Part shown: positions 14,238 to 20,608 of the stretch, piece after piece
How positions within the stretch are numbered: position 1 is the first letter of the stretch
Layout: each line of letters begins with the position of its first letter
NCBI GenBank assembly: GCA_031266895.1
Contig: JAISAD010000137.1
Location: 1-23,178 of the forward strand
Direction of reading: 5' to 3'
Source: Bacteroidales bacterium
Lineage (GTDB): Bacteria > Bacteroidota > Bacteroidia > Bacteroidales > WCHB1-69
DNA length: 23,178 nt
The notes under the pieces: model-generated
Seen by the model: the letters and a program-made list of their open reading frames with translations, nothing else
Told to the model about the DNA's origin: nothing
Database searches by the model: none
Program-made: the position numbers and the translations under genes

Positions 14238-16214
14238 TTATAAGCGCTCAAGTACTATGGCGCTTCGTGCAGGCAGATAGAGCCATAGCAAATCTTTGCC
14301 GGTTTGGGGCAATGTGAAGTGGGGAAGTGCTTCATCTATGCGGTTAAAGCCGCCAAATATGCCGGAATCGCTGCTGAGTCGCAGGCAGTATTTGCCGGCA
14401 GCAGCCTGCAGGGCATAGTTGGGATAGGAGCTTGCAGGGCTGAAGTTGAAGGCAAAGAGCAGCCTGCCCCGCATGAAGGCTAAAATCTGGTCTCGGTTAT
14501 GGGTGGTTATATGGCTTATCGGTTCCGACAGGGTGGAGTGCTGCGTGAGCAGCTTGAGCATTTCGCGGTCGAAGAGGTTGAGATGCCAGTATTTGAGGCT
14601 GGGGTTGACCAGCGCCCAGTTGCGCCTGGCATACCGGTACGACCAGTCATTGCCTTCGCGCGGAAAGTCTATCCATTCGGGATGGCCAAATTCGTTTCCC
14701 ATAAAGTTGAGATAGCCGCCCTGCGCCAGCGAAAGCGTGGCCAGCCGTATCATTTTGTGCAGGGCAATGCCTCTATCTACAATTATACTGGAGCTTTCTG
14801 CAGACATTCCGCTGTACATTTCCCTGTCGATAAGCTGGAATATGATGGTTTTGTCGCCCACTATGGCCTGGTCGTGGCTTTCGGCATAGCTTATGGTCTG
14901 CTCCTCGCGCCGCTTGTCGGTGAGGCGATAGAGGATTTCGTCAGGCCGCCACTGCTCATCGGGGCACTCTTTTATCGTTTTGGTCCAGAAGTCAGCGATT
15001 CCCATTGACATGCGATAGTCGAACCCGATGCCGCCCTGTGCGGTGGGAAAGGCCATGCCCGGCATGCCGCTCACCTCTTCTGCTATGGCTAAGGCATGAG
15101 GGTTCAGTTCCTTGATAAGGTTATTGGCCAGGACAAGATAGGCCAGGGCATCTTCATCCACCTGCTCGTCAAAATACTGGGCATAGCTTACAAAGTCAAC
15201 GCCCAGGCCATGATGCCTGTAGCACATGCTGGTTACGCCATCGAAGCGAAAGCCGTCAAAATGGAACTCTTCCATCCAGTACTTGATGTTGGAGAGCAGC
15301 AGGGCTACAGTTTCGCTTTTGCCATAGTCGAAGCAGCGGGTATTCCACGCAGGATGCAACCCTCGCTTGCCGCTGTGGAAGTAAAGGCTGTCGCTGCCGT
15401 CAAAGCGACTCAAGCCCTCTTTTTCGTTGAGTACCGAGTGGGAGTGCACTATGTCGAGTATGACATAGATGCCTGTGCAGTGCGCCGCGTCAATGAGCGC
15501 CTTCAATGCTTCGGGCGTGCCGAAGCGGGAAGAGGGGGCAAAGAAGTTGGCTACCTGATAGCCAAAGGAGCCGTAGTAGGGATGCTCCTGAATGGCCATA
15601 AGCTGCAGGGTGTTATATCCCAGCGCTTTAATTTTAGGCAAAATGTCTGTTCTAAATTCATCGTAAGTCGAAATTTTTTCTTCTGCCGACGACATGCCGA
15701 CATGGGCTTCGTAGATTAGGGGATGCTCCGGCCTTTGGGGTGCCTTGTGCTGCCAGCAGTAGGGTTCGGGCTGCCACACCTGCGCGGTAAAGATTTTGCT
15801 GTCGGCATCCTGTACGACACGGGTGGCATAGGCGGGCAAGCGCTCGTCGGCTCCCGACTGCCATACCATCCACAGCTTGTAGCACATGCCATGCTTCAGG
15901 AATGAGTCGGGCAGTCTGATTTCCCAGTCGCCGCCGCCGAGGGGGGTGAGGGCATACCGGGGGTTGACTTGCCAGTAGGAGAAGTCGCCCATAAGATAAA
16001 TCGCGACGGCATTGGGCGCTTTTTCGCGAAACACCCAGCCGTTTTCGCTTTTGTGCAGGCCGTAGTAAAGATGGTTGTTGCAGCAGTCGGCAAGGGTAGT
16101 TTTTCCGTCTGTAAATTCTAAAGTCCGCAACACAGCCCGCTGCGCCCGCTTTGTCAGTTGAGCATTATAGGGCTTCAGCCAGGGATCTATTTCAACTAAG
16201 GGACAGTTTTTCAT
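14238..16214 (-). CDS. glgB: 1,4-alpha-glucan (glycogen) branching enzyme, GH13 eukaryote-like type
   Basis: This 658-residue enzyme makes alpha-1,6 branches in glycogen. An N-terminal CBM48-like domain (about 50-140, VFREKAPNAVAIYLMGDF) precedes the GH13 barrel. The catalytic residues are read as Asp325 (GFRFDGVTSM), Glu379 (AIAEEVSGMPG) and Asp448 (YAESHDQAIVGDKT). These motif forms match the plant/animal branching enzymes (subfamily GH13_8), a type common in Bacteroidota, more than E. coli GlgB. A C-terminal beta domain ends in IVLERL. It starts 29 bases after kce on the same strand, so it may be co-transcribed with kal-kce although the pathways differ. No other glycogen gene is in the window. 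Confidence 0.95.
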   Translation of the reverse strand: MKNCPLVEIDPWLKPYNAQLTKRAQRAVLRTLEFTDGKTTLADCCNNHLYYGLHKSENGWVFREKAPNAVAIYLMGDFSYWQVNPRYALTPLGGGDWEIRLPDSFLKHGMCYKLWMVWQSGADERLPAYATRVVQDADSKIFTAQVWQPEPYCWQHKAPQRPEHPLIYEAHVGMSSAEEKISTYDEFRTDILPKIKALGYNTLQLMAIQEHPYYGSFGYQVANFFAPSSRFGTPEALKALIDAAHCTGIYVILDIVHSHSVLNEKEGLSRFDGSDSLYFHSGKRGLHPAWNTRCFDYGKSETVALLLSNIKYWMEEFHFDGFRFDGVTSMCYRHHGLGVDFVSYAQYFDEQVDEDALAYLVLANNLIKELNPHALAIAEEVSGMPGMAFPTAQGGIGFDYRMSMGIADFWTKTIKECPDEQWRPDEILYRLTDKRREEQTISYAESHDQAIVGDKTIIFQLIDREMYSGMSAESSSIIVDRGIALHKMIRLATLSLAQGGYLNFMGNEFGHPEWIDFPREGNDWSYRYARRNWALVNPSLKYWHLNLFDREMLKLLTQHSTLSEPISHITTHNRDQILAFMRGRLLFAFNFSPASSYPNYALQAAAGKYCLRLSSDSGIFGGFNRIDEALPHFTLPQTGKDLLWLYLPARSAIVLERL

Positions 16215-16243
16215 GGCTTGGAAGACGTTTCGGGAGCAGCCCG

Positions 16244-17065
16244 CTATTTCGCCAGGCCCAGAATGCGGCGGGCTTCGGCAGGGGTAGCTATTTCGCGGCC
16301 CAGCTCGCGGGCAAGGCGTACCACTTTGGCTACCAGTTCGCCATTGGATTTGGCAAGCACTCCCCTGGAGAGGTAAACATTGTCTTCGAAGCCTACGCGC
16401 ACATGGCCGCCGTCAATGATGGAGAGGGCTGCTAGTGGAAATTCGTAGCGCCCAATGCCGGCTACGGTGTAGGTAGCCCCTTCGGGAATGCTGCCGCGCA
16501 GGAAAGCAAAGTCGCGAATGTCGCCACCAATGCCGCCGTTTACGCCCATTACAAAGTCAAAATGAAACGGGGGGCTGATAAATCCCTTTTTAGCCAGCCT
16601 CAGCGCCATCTCAATCATGCTTTTGTCGAATACTTCAAGTTCGGGCTTAATGCCGCGCTCTATCATCCGCTGTCCGAAATACTTGATGGTATTTTCGGTA
16701 TTGGTAAAAACGTCATCGCCGCCAAAATTGCATGTGCCGCAGTCTAAAGTGGCCATCTCAATGTCCAGTTCGGTGGGCTGCAGCCGTTCATCGTTGGTCA
16801 TGCCCACTGCGCCTCCGGTAGAGGGGAGTATAATAATGTCGGGAACAACTGCCTTAATAGCGTCAATGCACTCTTTAAAGCGCCCCTTGTCCTGAGTAGG
16901 CGTGCCGTCGTCCCAGCGCACGTGCAGGTGTATGATGCTTGCGCCGGCTTCGTGAGCAGATTTGGCTTCGCGCACAATTTCGGCTACCGTGTAAGGCACT
17001 GCCGGATTATGCTCTTTCAATACTTCAGCGCCGCAGATGGCGGCTGTAATAATCAGTTTTTCCAT
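16244..17065 (-). CDS. kce: 3-keto-5-aminohexanoate cleavage enzyme (BKACE family)
   Basis: Kce condenses and cleaves 3-keto-5-aminohexanoate with acetyl-CoA to acetoacetate and 3-aminobutyryl-CoA in lysine fermentation. The 273-residue product starts MEKLIITAAICGAE. It carries the zinc ligands His46 and His48 (IIHLHVR) and Glu227 (VGFEDN), and has the STGGAVG segment near 82-88. BKACE enzymes vary in substrate, but the neighbouring kal gene makes the Kce assignment strong. The ATG at 17065 was chosen because an upstream frame to 17182 adds 39 residues unlike the family. It is 62 bases after kal and 29 before glgB. The aminomutase and dehydrogenase genes of the pathway are not in the window. 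Confidence 0.9.
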   Translation of the reverse strand: MEKLIITAAICGAEVLKEHNPAVPYTVAEIVREAKSAHEAGASIIHLHVRWDDGTPTQDKGRFKECIDAIKAVVPDIIILPSTGGAVGMTNDERLQPTELDIEMATLDCGTCNFGGDDVFTNTENTIKYFGQRMIERGIKPELEVFDKSMIEMALRLAKKGFISPPFHFDFVMGVNGGIGGDIRDFAFLRGSIPEGATYTVAGIGRYEFPLAALSIIDGGHVRVGFEDNVYLSRGVLAKSNGELVAKVVRLARELGREIATPAEARRILGLAK

Positions 17066-17127
17066 AGTTGTGTGATTTAAGTTAATTAAAACAGTTGATT
17101 GGGATATTATTGATTGGGATGTTGCTG

Positions 17128-17517
17128 CTAATTTTTGCGCTGGCACTGCTTGGGGACAACACAGGTGCCCGATGCCCGGCACACTATTACGGGTTCGGGC
17201 AGCACGTCGGCAGCAGAGGGCGAAATGTCAGTGCGCGGGGCAATGACTTTGCGGGCTTCAAATACCATTTTGCGGGAGGTGTTGCCCACCCGGGTAATTT
17301 CACCAACGGCTTCGATATAGTCGCCGGCAAAAACAGGCGCCAGAAATTCGACATTGTCATAAGCACAAAAGAGACCTTCGTCTCCATCGCATCTAATTAA
17401 CAGTTCGGTAGCCACATCGCCGAAGAGGCCTAACATGCGAGCGCCATCTACCAAATTGCCGCCATAATGGGCATCGTGCGCGCTCATTCTCATTCTGATC
17501 ATTGATTTTTCTTTCAT
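17128..17517 (-). CDS. kal: 3-aminobutyryl-CoA ammonia-lyase (hotdog fold)
   Basis: Kal removes ammonia from 3-aminobutyryl-CoA to give crotonyl-CoA, the step after Kce in lysine fermentation. The 129-residue product has RMSAHDAHYGGNLVDGARML near the start, GLFGDVATELLIRCDGDEG, then GDYIEAVGEITRVGNTSRKM, segments typical of Kal. The single hotdog domain matches the family size. The ATG at 17517 was chosen; a longer TTG-initiated frame to 17598 would run through the promoter. It is the first gene of kal-kce-glgB and stands 45 bases or so downstream of the nearest of three tandem promoters, each fused to a hairpin. Confidence 0.9.
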   Translation of the reverse strand: MKEKSMIRMRMSAHDAHYGGNLVDGARMLGLFGDVATELLIRCDGDEGLFCAYDNVEFLAPVFAGDYIEAVGEITRVGNTSRKMVFEARKVIAPRTDISPSAADVLPEPVIVCRASGTCVVPKQCQRKN

Positions 17518-17568
17518 AAAATTGTTTTTTTTTATCTGTTTCGATTTTTTTTGTCTGTTTTGGGCTTG

Positions 17569-17599
17569 CAAAAATACACGAAATTTTTGAAAACGCAAA
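17569..17599 (-). promoter_or_regulatory. Promoter 1 of the array, driving kal-kce
   Basis: TTTG (17599-17596), 19 bases and TATTTTTG (17576-17569) match the Bacteroidota promoter exactly. The -7 box ends about 50 bases before the kal ATG. The -33 TTTG is the end of the hairpin arm at 17596-17627. Confidence 0.78.
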
Positions 17600-17708
17600 G
17601 TTCCCGATAGGGCTATCAGGAACTTTGACTTTCAACACACTATAGCGTAACTTGCTGTGTTTTTGAAACCAAGCTACTCTATGCTATTAACGAGAACTGG
17701 TCAGTTCT
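17588..17708 (-). ncRNA. Candidate structured RNA copy C
   Basis: The RNA would start near 17708 after promoter 2. It opens with a palindrome, AGAACTGACCAGTTCT (17708-17693). A stem-loop follows at 17687-17642: ATAGC/GCTAT and GTAGCTTG/CAAGTTAC with one G-U pair and a loop holding TTTCAAAAACA. A hairpin at 17627-17596 and a TTTTC tract then close it. Expected length is about 120 nt. Transcription is not proven. Confidence 0.5.
17596..17627 (-). terminator. Hairpin 1 of the array, likely terminator/attenuator
   Basis: The arms CAAAGTTCCTGATAG and CTATCGGGAACTTTG pair over 15 positions on the minus-strand RNA with one U-G wobble; on the other strand this would be a C-A mismatch. A CGTTTTC tract follows. 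The last four stem bases are the -33 box of promoter 1. Confidence 0.6.
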
Positions 17709-17714
17709 GGCCTG

Positions 17715-17745
17715 CAAAAATACACTTTTTTTTTGAAAATGCAAA
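17715..17745 (-). promoter_or_regulatory. Promoter 2 of the array
   Basis: TTTG (17745-17742), 19 bases and TATTTTTG (17722-17715) match the Bacteroidota consensus. It would drive RNA copy C, and by read-through kal. Confidence 0.72.
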
Positions 17746-17856
17746 GTTCCTGATAGGGCTATCAGGAACTTTGCGGCTAACATTTATATTGGCGCACCTT
17801 GCTGTCAAAATGTTTTTGAAACAGGATGCGCTGTAAAAAAAGAACTATTCAGTTTT
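17735..17856 (-). ncRNA. Candidate structured RNA copy B
   Basis: The RNA would start near 17856 after promoter 3. Its stem-loop (17831-17792) pairs GCGCATCCTG with CAAGGTGCGC, with one wobble and one mismatch, and the loop again holds TTTCAAAAACA. It ends in the hairpin 17774-17741 and ATTTTC. Compared with copy C, a U-A pair became C-G and a G-U became U-G, which supports a conserved RNA stem. Confidence 0.5.
17741..17774 (-). terminator. Hairpin 2 of the array, perfect 16-bp arms
   Basis: GCAAAGTTCCTGATAG and CTATCAGGAACTTTGC are exact inverted repeats with a two-base centre, followed on the minus strand by ATTTTC. It lies at the end of RNA copy B and overlaps the -33 box of promoter 2. 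It could also be read as an operator for a dimeric regulator. Confidence 0.6.
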
Positions 17857-17862
17857 GGCTTG

Positions 17863-17893
17863 CAAAAATACACTATTTTTCTGAAAACACAAA
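17863..17893 (-). promoter_or_regulatory. Promoter 3 of the array
   Basis: TTTG (17893-17890), 19 bases and TATTTTTG (17870-17863) match the Bacteroidota consensus. It would drive RNA copy B. Confidence 0.72.
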
Positions 17894-17996
17894 GTTCCCG
17901 ATGTAATATCAGGAACTTTGTGCTTTCAACCCTAATCCGGCATAACCTGCGGCAAAAATATTCTTGAAGCAGGCTACGCCAACAATCAATTATATA
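17883..17996 (-). ncRNA. Candidate structured RNA copy A / 3' UTR of the di-heme gene
   Basis: Directly after the di-heme stop codon lies a 12-bp stem, GGCGTAGCCTGC with GCAGGTTATGCC (two G-U pairs), at 17980-17939. The hairpin at 17921-17889 and GTTTTC follow. No own promoter is visible, so this copy may be made by read-through or processing of the upstream operon transcript. Confidence 0.45.
17889..17921 (-). terminator. Hairpin 3 of the array, probable terminator of the porin-imelysin-di-heme operon
   Basis: ACAAAGTTCCTGAT and ATCGGGAACTTTGT pair over 14 positions with one U-G wobble, then GTTTTC. It is the first such hairpin after the di-heme stop codon. Confidence 0.6.
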
Positions 17997-19436
17997 CTAT
18001 ATAGACTCTAAAAATTTAACTACTGCCTGTCGCTGCTGCTTAGTCAAACGGCGAAATTTATCCTTGCTTTGAGCTGCTTCGCCGCCATGCCACAGAATGG
18101 CTTCCTCGTAGGTGCGGGCACGCATGTCGTGCAAGTGATCTTCGTAGCCCGTGCAGATTTTCGACAAGCCTCTGCCCCAGAGCGGAGTCGTGCGGCAATT
18201 GGCTCTTGCTCCCGGTTCCTTCATACCCAGATTATGGCGCAGCAAGTCCGAGTATGGCCATATTTTTTGATGGGAAAACCCTGGAACATGTGCATCCGTG
18301 CCTGTTACCCATGAGGGCTTATGGCAGGCCGTGCAGCCCATTTCATAGAAAAGTTCCTTTCCCTCCACCACTTGCGGTTCGGACAGGTTGCGTGCAGCAG
18401 GCACGGCTAATCCTCTATGCCAAACCATAAGATCGTCAAAATCCTCCATGCTCATTTCGGGCTGCAGATTGGTACTCATCAAGTAGTTGTAAATACTGTC
18501 ATGTCCCCATCCCAAAACCTGCTGCACCTGGCTGTTATTAGCCATAGCCTCCGCATAAGCTGCTGTAATGTAATGATACCGCCTGTCGGGGCGCGTTACA
18601 TTAGTTATATTCCACAGGGCGTTGGCGCCAGGGCCATTTTGCAAGGTACTGCGTGTGCAGCCATAGGTATATCGGCCAACTTTATCTATGCCATTTTCAT
18701 CTTTGGCATAAGGCAAGTCAGATAGTCCCCGACAATATGAACGGGCTTGCTGCTTTTGGTGTTCGGCTATAATGTCGTTTTCGGAAATGGCATCCAGTAA
18801 GCCTGTGCCATAAATGCCAATAGTGGCTTCTATGGCTACGGAATAGTGAGACGGCCTCAGTTCGGGCAGAATAGCCGAAGGGTCAATGCTGACAGTGGGA
18901 TAGATAAGCGAATAGGTTTCGCCATCGGGATAGGAATTGCCAAATTCGTCCGTATAGTTATGCCAGGTAATGTGAATTCCCGACTCGTCTATAGGCGGCA
19001 AAAACGGATAGGTGGCACGGGTTTGAGGCATCCCTGTAAATTGGGGGCACAAGCCGTTTTCATCGTAGATAACCAGCAGATAGCCATTGCCGTATTCGTC
19101 GGAATTGTATCTGTCCATGCGCCTTCCGTGTCCATAACCCGGATGACAGTCCTTACAGCTTGAGCGTATAAAAACAGGACCCAGGCCGGAAAACGGAGTT
19201 GAGCCGTCGCCCGATACAAATCTTCCTTCAAACAATTGCTCCCCTTTTAAGAAAGCCATGCCGTCGGAAATAGCAGATGCTTGCTGTTCGTATGCCTTGC
19301 TGGAGTTAATAAATACCGTACCGTTTTTTCCACCGGTATAATATTCTTCACTGAGTTCAGGAGTTTCCTGTGTTCTTCTGCAGCTACCGCTTACCAGCAA
19401 AGTGCACAAAATGTAGAAATAGCAGTATTTTTTCAT
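17997..19436 (-). CDS. Di-heme c-type cytochrome lipoprotein (DUF1111 / di-heme oxidoreductase family)
   Basis: The 479-residue protein has an N-terminal lipoprotein signal, with Cys19 as likely lipidation site (VSGSC). Two CxxCH haem c motifs, CKDCH (94-98) and CTACH (368-372), are placed as in DUF1111 proteins. Further family-like segments are PFSGLGPVF, GYGHGRRMD and TTPLWGRG. DUF1111 proteins often occur beside imelysins in iron-responsive loci, where a redox role in iron handling has been proposed. It is the last gene of porin-imelysin-di-heme, 34 bases after imelysin. The electron donor and substrate are unknown. Confidence 0.9.
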   Translation of the reverse strand: MKKYCYFYILCTLLVSGSCRRTQETPELSEEYYTGGKNGTVFINSSKAYEQQASAISDGMAFLKGEQLFEGRFVSGDGSTPFSGLGPVFIRSSCKDCHPGYGHGRRMDRYNSDEYGNGYLLVIYDENGLCPQFTGMPQTRATYPFLPPIDESGIHITWHNYTDEFGNSYPDGETYSLIYPTVSIDPSAILPELRPSHYSVAIEATIGIYGTGLLDAISENDIIAEHQKQQARSYCRGLSDLPYAKDENGIDKVGRYTYGCTRSTLQNGPGANALWNITNVTRPDRRYHYITAAYAEAMANNSQVQQVLGWGHDSIYNYLMSTNLQPEMSMEDFDDLMVWHRGLAVPAARNLSEPQVVEGKELFYEMGCTACHKPSWVTGTDAHVPGFSHQKIWPYSDLLRHNLGMKEPGARANCRTTPLWGRGLSKICTGYEDHLHDMRARTYEEAILWHGGEAAQSKDKFRRLTKQQRQAVVKFLESI

Positions 19437-19470
19437 ATATTATTTTTTAAAAGTGCAAAAATAGTAAAAA

Positions 19471-20589
19471 TCAGGGAATAACAAGATTTATTTTATTAAT
19501 TGAGGCATAAAGCTGATTACAGGCATCCATGGCGGCCTGTGCACCGGCGCGATTATTCAGATGATTGCGGAAAGGAGTACCGATAGCTATAATTTTAGCT
19601 TTGGCATTTTCTATGTTCGCCTTAATTTCCATGTCCAGCGGCGGATTATTTTCTGCTATCATCCTGCAGAGCGAATGCTCGCTGATAATGCCATTTTGCG
19701 ATCCATAGTAGGAATTTTGGATGCTGACAATATTGTTTACAAAATCGTCAATAGAGTTCCAGCTGTACCACGATTCCACATCCAGCACATTGCCGGATTG
19801 CACAGGGTCTGCAATTTTAGAATTGCCTACTTCGTCAGCTATATCCTTGCATCCTTCGATGATCTCTTCTATAGCCTGACGTGCAGAGGCGTATCTGCTG
19901 CCTCTTTTACCGGCATTTTTCATTTCGTAACCAAAATCGGCTGAAATCGCCAGTTCGGCCTCTTCCAAAAGAGCCATTTTTTCAGACGAAAGCGAAGATT
20001 CGCCACTCCAGCTGCCCTCCAGCAGAATGCAATCTTCGGCAAGCACTTGAGCTATGGCGCATAAATAGGCTAATTCGGGTGAGGATATAGCGGCTGAGGA
20101 ACGGGGACCTCCATCTCTAAACAGCACATACTCTACAGCATGAAAACCCAGCAGACTTGAGCCAAAATTGTTGCGTGCGTAAGCCGCATCTATGTTCATA
20201 ATGTCAGATTGCCTCAGCACCTGGTCTAACTTGTCCTTATCCAAAGGCCAGGAATCAAGATGCGGGTCAAGGCTGTTATACTCCGCAGGACCAAAAAGAA
20301 AAGCCTCACTCTGTTCCCAATAAACCCGTGCGGCACGCCACAGATTGCACGCTTCTGCTATGTTTGCATCATTGGCACCATTGCGTACCTGCTGGCATAC
20401 CGAAAACAGTTCCATCGCCTTGTCAGCCATACCCTTGTAAGTCTGTATTACCGTGTTGTTGGTGTACGATTCCAGTATGTTCAGCAATTCGGCATCGCTG
20501 TCCGGTTCGGTCTCCTTCCTGCAGGAGGAGCCTAAAAGTGTTAATCCTGCAATAAACAGGATGCTGTAAAAAAAGTTGTTTCTTCTCAT
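19471..20589 (-). CDS. Imelysin-family lipoprotein
   Basis: The 372-residue protein has a lipoprotein signal (LTLLGSSC, Cys23) and is mostly helical after it. The GxHxxE signature of imelysins is present as GFHAVE (Gly148, His150, Glu153). Near residues 82-106 lies LWRAARVYWEQSEAFLFGPAE, another typical segment. Imelysin-like proteins such as IrpA and EfeO relatives are linked to iron uptake and may bind metal; none is shown to be a peptidase here. The ATG at 20589 was chosen because 19 upstream codons would spoil the signal peptide. It lies 19 bases after the porin and 34 before the di-heme gene. Confidence 0.92.
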   Translation of the reverse strand: MRRNNFFYSILFIAGLTLLGSSCRKETEPDSDAELLNILESYTNNTVIQTYKGMADKAMELFSVCQQVRNGANDANIAEACNLWRAARVYWEQSEAFLFGPAEYNSLDPHLDSWPLDKDKLDQVLRQSDIMNIDAAYARNNFGSSLLGFHAVEYVLFRDGGPRSSAAISSPELAYLCAIAQVLAEDCILLEGSWSGESSLSSEKMALLEEAELAISADFGYEMKNAGKRGSRYASARQAIEEIIEGCKDIADEVGNSKIADPVQSGNVLDVESWYSWNSIDDFVNNIVSIQNSYYGSQNGIISEHSLCRMIAENNPPLDMEIKANIENAKAKIIAIGTPFRNHLNNRAGAQAAMDACNQLYASINKINLVIP

Positions 20590-20608
20590 AGTAAATGATT
20601 TTATTCTA

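Larger units (their letters stand above)
17563..17996 (-). repeat. Three diverged tandem units of about 147 bp (terminator-promoter-RNA array)
   Basis: The marker TGCAAAAATACAC occurs at 17567, 17713 and 17861, giving periods of 146 and 148. Each unit has, in minus-strand order, a stem-loop, a long hairpin with CAAAGTTCC and GGAACTTTG arms, a TTTTC tract and a TTTG-N19-TATTTTTG promoter. The units differ at many positions while keeping this order. No coding frame with family signals is present. The array fills the 479 bases between the di-heme gene and kal. Confidence 0.9.

Noticed and set aside
14499..15719. Plus-strand frames of 169 and 207 codons opposite glgB
   Set aside because: The minus-strand product has all GH13 catalytic motifs; these are shadows.
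17066..17182. Upstream start for kce
   Set aside because: It overlaps the end of kal and adds 39 residues absent from the family; MEKLIITAAI is the normal beginning.
17518..17598. TTG start extending kal by 27 codons
   Set aside because: It would begin inside the hairpin and upstream of the transcription start, and the added residues do not fit the family.
17393..17638. 81-codon frame over the array
   Set aside because: Overlaps kal in another frame, starts at GTG and crosses the hairpin and promoter.
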